Part shown: positions 13,701-15,217 of the stretch, in pieces
How the letters are laid out: each line of letters opens with the position of its first letter
Position numbering within the stretch: position 1 is the stretch's first letter
Assembly (NCBI RefSeq): GCF_002479325.1
Contig: NZ_DLMO01000150.1
Location: forward strand, 1 to 15,217
Source: Brevundimonas sp. UBA7534
GTDB lineage: Bacteria > Pseudomonadota > Alphaproteobacteria > Caulobacterales > Caulobacteraceae
Direction: 5' to 3'
Length of the DNA: 15,217 nt
Notes under the pieces: generated by a model
The model's input: only the letters and a program-made list of their open reading frames with translations
Databases searched by the model: none
What the model was told of the DNA's origin: nothing
Position numbers and translations under genes: made by a program

Positions 13701-15217
13701 CGGCTGGATCGCGGGATTGTCTTCACCACCTACGCCACCCTGCGTCAGCCTGCGCGCGGCCAGAAGATGTCGCGGCTCGACCAGATCGTCGCCTGGCTGG
13801 GCGAGGATTTCGACGGGGTCATCGCCTTCGACGAGGCCCACGCCATGGCCAACGCCGCGGGGGGCGGCAAGGGGGCGCGGGGAACGAAGAAGGCCTCCCT
13901 GCAGGGGATGGCCGGCCTGGCGCTTCAGAACCGGCTGCCGAACGCCCGGGTGCTCTATGTCTCGGCGACCGGCGCCACCACCGCGGAGAATCTGGCTTAC
14001 GCGGCCCGTCTGGGTCTTTGGGGCGGGCCGGAGGCGCCCTTCGTCACCCGCGACGACTTCCTCGACGCCATGGACAAGGGCGGGGTCGCCGCCATGGAGC
14101 TCGTCGCGCGCGAGCTCAAGGCGCTCGGCCTCTATGTGGCGCGGTCGTTGTCGTTCGAGGGCGTCGAGTACGAGCCGCTCTTCCACGCCCTGACCGAGGA
14201 CGACATCAGCATCTGGGACGCCTGGGCCGACGCCTTCCAGCTGATCCACGCCAATCTGGGCGAGGCGCTGAAAGCGACCGGCTTCAATGATGAGGAAGGC
14301 AAGGCCAAGAGCGGCCTGGCCGCCTCAGCCGTCCATTCCGCGTTTGAAGGCGCCAAGCTGCGCTTCTTCGGCCACCTCCTCGCGGGATTGAAGGCGCCGA
14401 CGCTTGCGGCGTCGATCCGGGCGGACCTGACCGAAGGGCGTTCCGCCGTGATCCAGATCGTTTCGACGAACGAGGCGGTGATGGAGCGAAGACTGGCGTC
14501 CATCCCGCCGGAGGAATGGAACAACCTCTCCATTGACCTGACGCCGCGCGAATATGTCCTCGACTATCTGCGCGAGGCTTTCCCGGTGAATCTCATGGAG
14601 GCGATCGAGGGTGACGACGGCTCGGTGACGCTGGTCCCGGTCATGGTCGACGGCCGGCCCGCCGTGAGCCAGGAGGCGTTGCGCCGGCGCGAAGACCTGA
14701 TCGAGAAGATGGCGCTCCTGCCCGCCGTGCCCGGCGTTCTGGACGCCCTTCTGGACACCTTCGGAACAGAGGCGGTCGCAGAGATCACGGGACGGTCGCG
14801 TCGCGTCGTCGCGCGCGACGGACGCCGGCTCGTCGAGCGCCGCGGCGCCTCGGCCGCGCGGTCGGAGACCGACGCCTTCATGTCCGGCCGCAAGCGTATC
14901 CTGGTCTTCTCGGACGCAGGCGGCACAGGACGCAGCTACCACTCCGACCTCTCGGCGCCGAACCAGCAGCGCCGCTCGCACTACCTGGTCGAACCGGGCT
15001 GGCGGGCGGATGCCGCCATCCAGGGTCTGGGGCGCAGTCATCGCACCCATCAGGCCTGTCCGCCGCTGTTCCGCCCGGTCACCACCGACATCCACGGCGA
15101 GAAGCGGTTCACCTCGACCATCGCTCGACGGCTGGATTCGCTGGGAGCCCTGACGCGCGGCGAACGCCGAACGGCCGGGGCCGGTCTGTTCCGGGCCGAG
15201 GACAATCTGGAAAGCCC
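10776..15217 (+). CDS. NACHT NTPase in frame with strawberry-notch helicase/methylase (partial, 3' end outside window)
   Basis: One frame is open from 10632 to the window end with no stop; from the ATG at 10776 it gives at least 1480 residues. Residues 1 to about 638 form a NACHT-type STAND NTPase: Walker A ILGGYGAGKSSFA (29-41), Walker B FLIVLDGFDEM (106-116), arginine-bearing VVLLGRPSAF, then winged-helix/helical regions (FPHRSFAEFLVASRM). From residue 642 it becomes a strawberry-notch (Sno) protein: methylase motif FDVAVCNPPF (642-651), helicase motif I GDGTGCGKGRE (910-920), DEAH box (1019-1022), LYVSATGATT, and the C-terminal motif LGRSHRTHQ (near 1420) with GEKRF-S-IARRLDSLGALT. The usual Sno N-terminus (about 300 aa before NPPF) is missing, as is an N-terminal NACHT effector domain. 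The start is uncertain: the ATG has no well-placed ribosome site, and GTG 10743 and TTG 10770 are alternatives. Confidence 0.85.
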   Translation, partial: MAESEGEVVGLIDEVVAWLATEDPTPLAILGGYGAGKSSFAKRLVTQQAAQALTDPSARRPILIKLGGLSRYSDLEGFLGAMLTSQHNVRGYNFTRFLDFNSKGRFLIVLDGFDEMKHAMSFSEFRAQVGQFNQLITPGAKVVLLGRPSAFTTDAEHHYVLKGRIPAQDRWRKLPGWPEFREYRLADFSDAERDLFIAGFLAYQAGTSGDGGADAEWVDKRRQEVSELAAADPAVFGRPVHLKILAEMAADREQDLTRLRRSPSRWSLYDEFFQSLARREAEKPARTPIGEKDRLRFLAELAFWLWRDRAAATSFVAEVIPSDLLADLPDGDAHEVEHKRREYLAGAFLERKAGDIYYFPHRSFAEFLVASRMLSCPPQAGDHVLYGTLAQEGVLEFLQTPENQPRLRAWAETFVSAQGSLRPSYIRLLIDAFGGPNPLIQHIPSTYWTLPIRLIGGSLKIDPSNLAPLRTAMMQARVPELALALQLLEPHGVLASEDTVRQALEPMIAGVLIERTLGHVRELPQNDRLSVDGEEGERMRALATAGVKEIAAGRTGRVVSMNWLGLLEGAWAASQAHGVVLKTHAPQQASGYPPLELPLDVVLSTIPVASRPRIQGFLHKLSDLRHIIVVARRNLLPGAGGFDVAVCNPPFTDLEAHLTGAFSALADGGRLAAVVPITALIDEGLMRRLSARGRVVARIGFPPRAFSRHGTSVETGLLVLDRLEGGAAVAALANGEDLAACAALASAVPERVKARPRVRLELGAQTLLAPRDRSLALPSGRLGFLAGASPITYQTLAWTGEGRDVGLYQAHRLARIALTAQTPHPSALVESGPMASVAPPAPSYRPVLPAAVRLDGRISDAQLETVIYAGEAHAGMLPAWWTPGESARQLRLSREEDEGSVQLRRGFFLGDGTGCGKGREIAAVIADNMAQGRTKALWLSKNDSLLDDARRDWAAIGGGAHDIVPLNSWKLGDGVRLDRGIVFTTYATLRQPARGQKMSRLDQIVAWLGEDFDGVIAFDEAHAMANAAGGGKGARGTKKASLQGMAGLALQNRLPNARVLYVSATGATTAENLAYAARLGLWGGPEAPFVTRDDFLDAMDKGGVAAMELVARELKALGLYVARSLSFEGVEYEPLFHALTEDDISIWDAWADAFQLIHANLGEALKATGFNDEEGKAKSGLAASAVHSAFEGAKLRFFGHLLAGLKAPTLAASIRADLTEGRSAVIQIVSTNEAVMERRLASIPPEEWNNLSIDLTPREYVLDYLREAFPVNLMEAIEGDDGSVTLVPVMVDGRPAVSQEALRRREDLIEKMALLPAVPGVLDALLDTFGTEAVAEITGRSRRVVARDGRRLVERRGASAARSETDAFMSGRKRILVFSDAGGTGRSYHSDLSAPNQQRRSHYLVEPGWRADAAIQGLGRSHRTHQACPPLFRPVTTDIHGEKRFTSTIARRLDSLGALTRGERRTAGAGLFRAEDNLES
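12699..15217 (+). other. Strawberry-notch (Sno) methylase-helicase part of the large ORF
   Basis: This is the 3' portion of the 10776-15217 frame. Sno-type proteins of about 1400 aa are common on alphaproteobacterial plasmids and integrative elements; they join an N6-adenine-methylase-like domain to a superfamily 2 helicase and a Sno C-terminal domain. Here the domain enters in the middle of the methylase, at NPPF, so the upstream SAM-binding motif (the usual 'EPSAGTG' type) is absent and methylation activity is doubtful. Helicase motifs I, II, III and VI are intact. The end lies beyond the window. Confidence 0.8.

Noticed and set aside
1..15217. CRISPR arrays, tRNA or rRNA genes, merB
   Set aside because: No regularly spaced repeats, no cloverleaf-like or rRNA-like sequence and no organomercurial lyase gene were seen.

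Overview
The window is GC-rich, with codon use and gene content typical of an alphaproteobacterium; Sphingomonadales or Caulobacterales-type mobile DNA is my best guess. It looks like the accessory cargo of a mobile element (integrative element or plasmid). It carries a mercury-resistance operon, a compact cluster of nucleobase/nucleoside enzymes with its own regulator, and the start of a very large NACHT plus strawberry-notch helicase reading frame that runs off the right edge.

Layout. (1) 9-1157, minus strand: an unrecognised 382-residue protein with a TTG start. (2) 1158-1543: a gap without a convincing gene, holding a perfect 13-bp inverted repeat. (3) 1544-6135: mer locus. merR (minus) diverges from merT, merP, merF, a glutathione-reductase-like flavoprotein gene and merA (plus). 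The 77-bp merR-merT gap has a MerR-type promoter with a 19-bp spacer around a 6-3-6 palindrome. MerP and MerT/MerF capture and import Hg(II), MerA reduces it to Hg(0), and MerR controls the operon. (4) 6136-6399: no gene seen. (5) 6400-10307, minus strand: read from the right, the genes are an OGG-like HhH-GPD glycosylase, a small Gly-rich protein, a PfkB kinase/nucleoside 2-deoxyribosyltransferase fusion, a QueC-like PP-loop enzyme, a SagB-like nitroreductase and a small membrane protein. The main genes overlap end to start, so they form a tightly coupled operon. (6) 10357-10644, plus: a 95-residue XRE-type regulator divergent from this operon. A 35-bp near-perfect palindrome covers the shared promoter and the glycosylase start codon. 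(7) 10776-15217, plus: one uninterrupted frame beginning as a NACHT NTPase (about residues 1-638) and continuing in frame into a strawberry-notch-type protein from the NPPF motif of its methylase domain through the helicase motifs.

The most interesting part is region 5-6. OGG-like and QueC-like proteins are known accessory components of type IV CBASS anti-phage systems, but no CD-NTase is visible here. In its place are a kinase/deoxyribosyltransferase fusion, a flavin oxidoreductase and a Gly-rich small protein, with a NACHT protein next door. I infer a nucleobase-modification defence or conflict system. The domain calls rest on visible motifs; the system-level function is inference.
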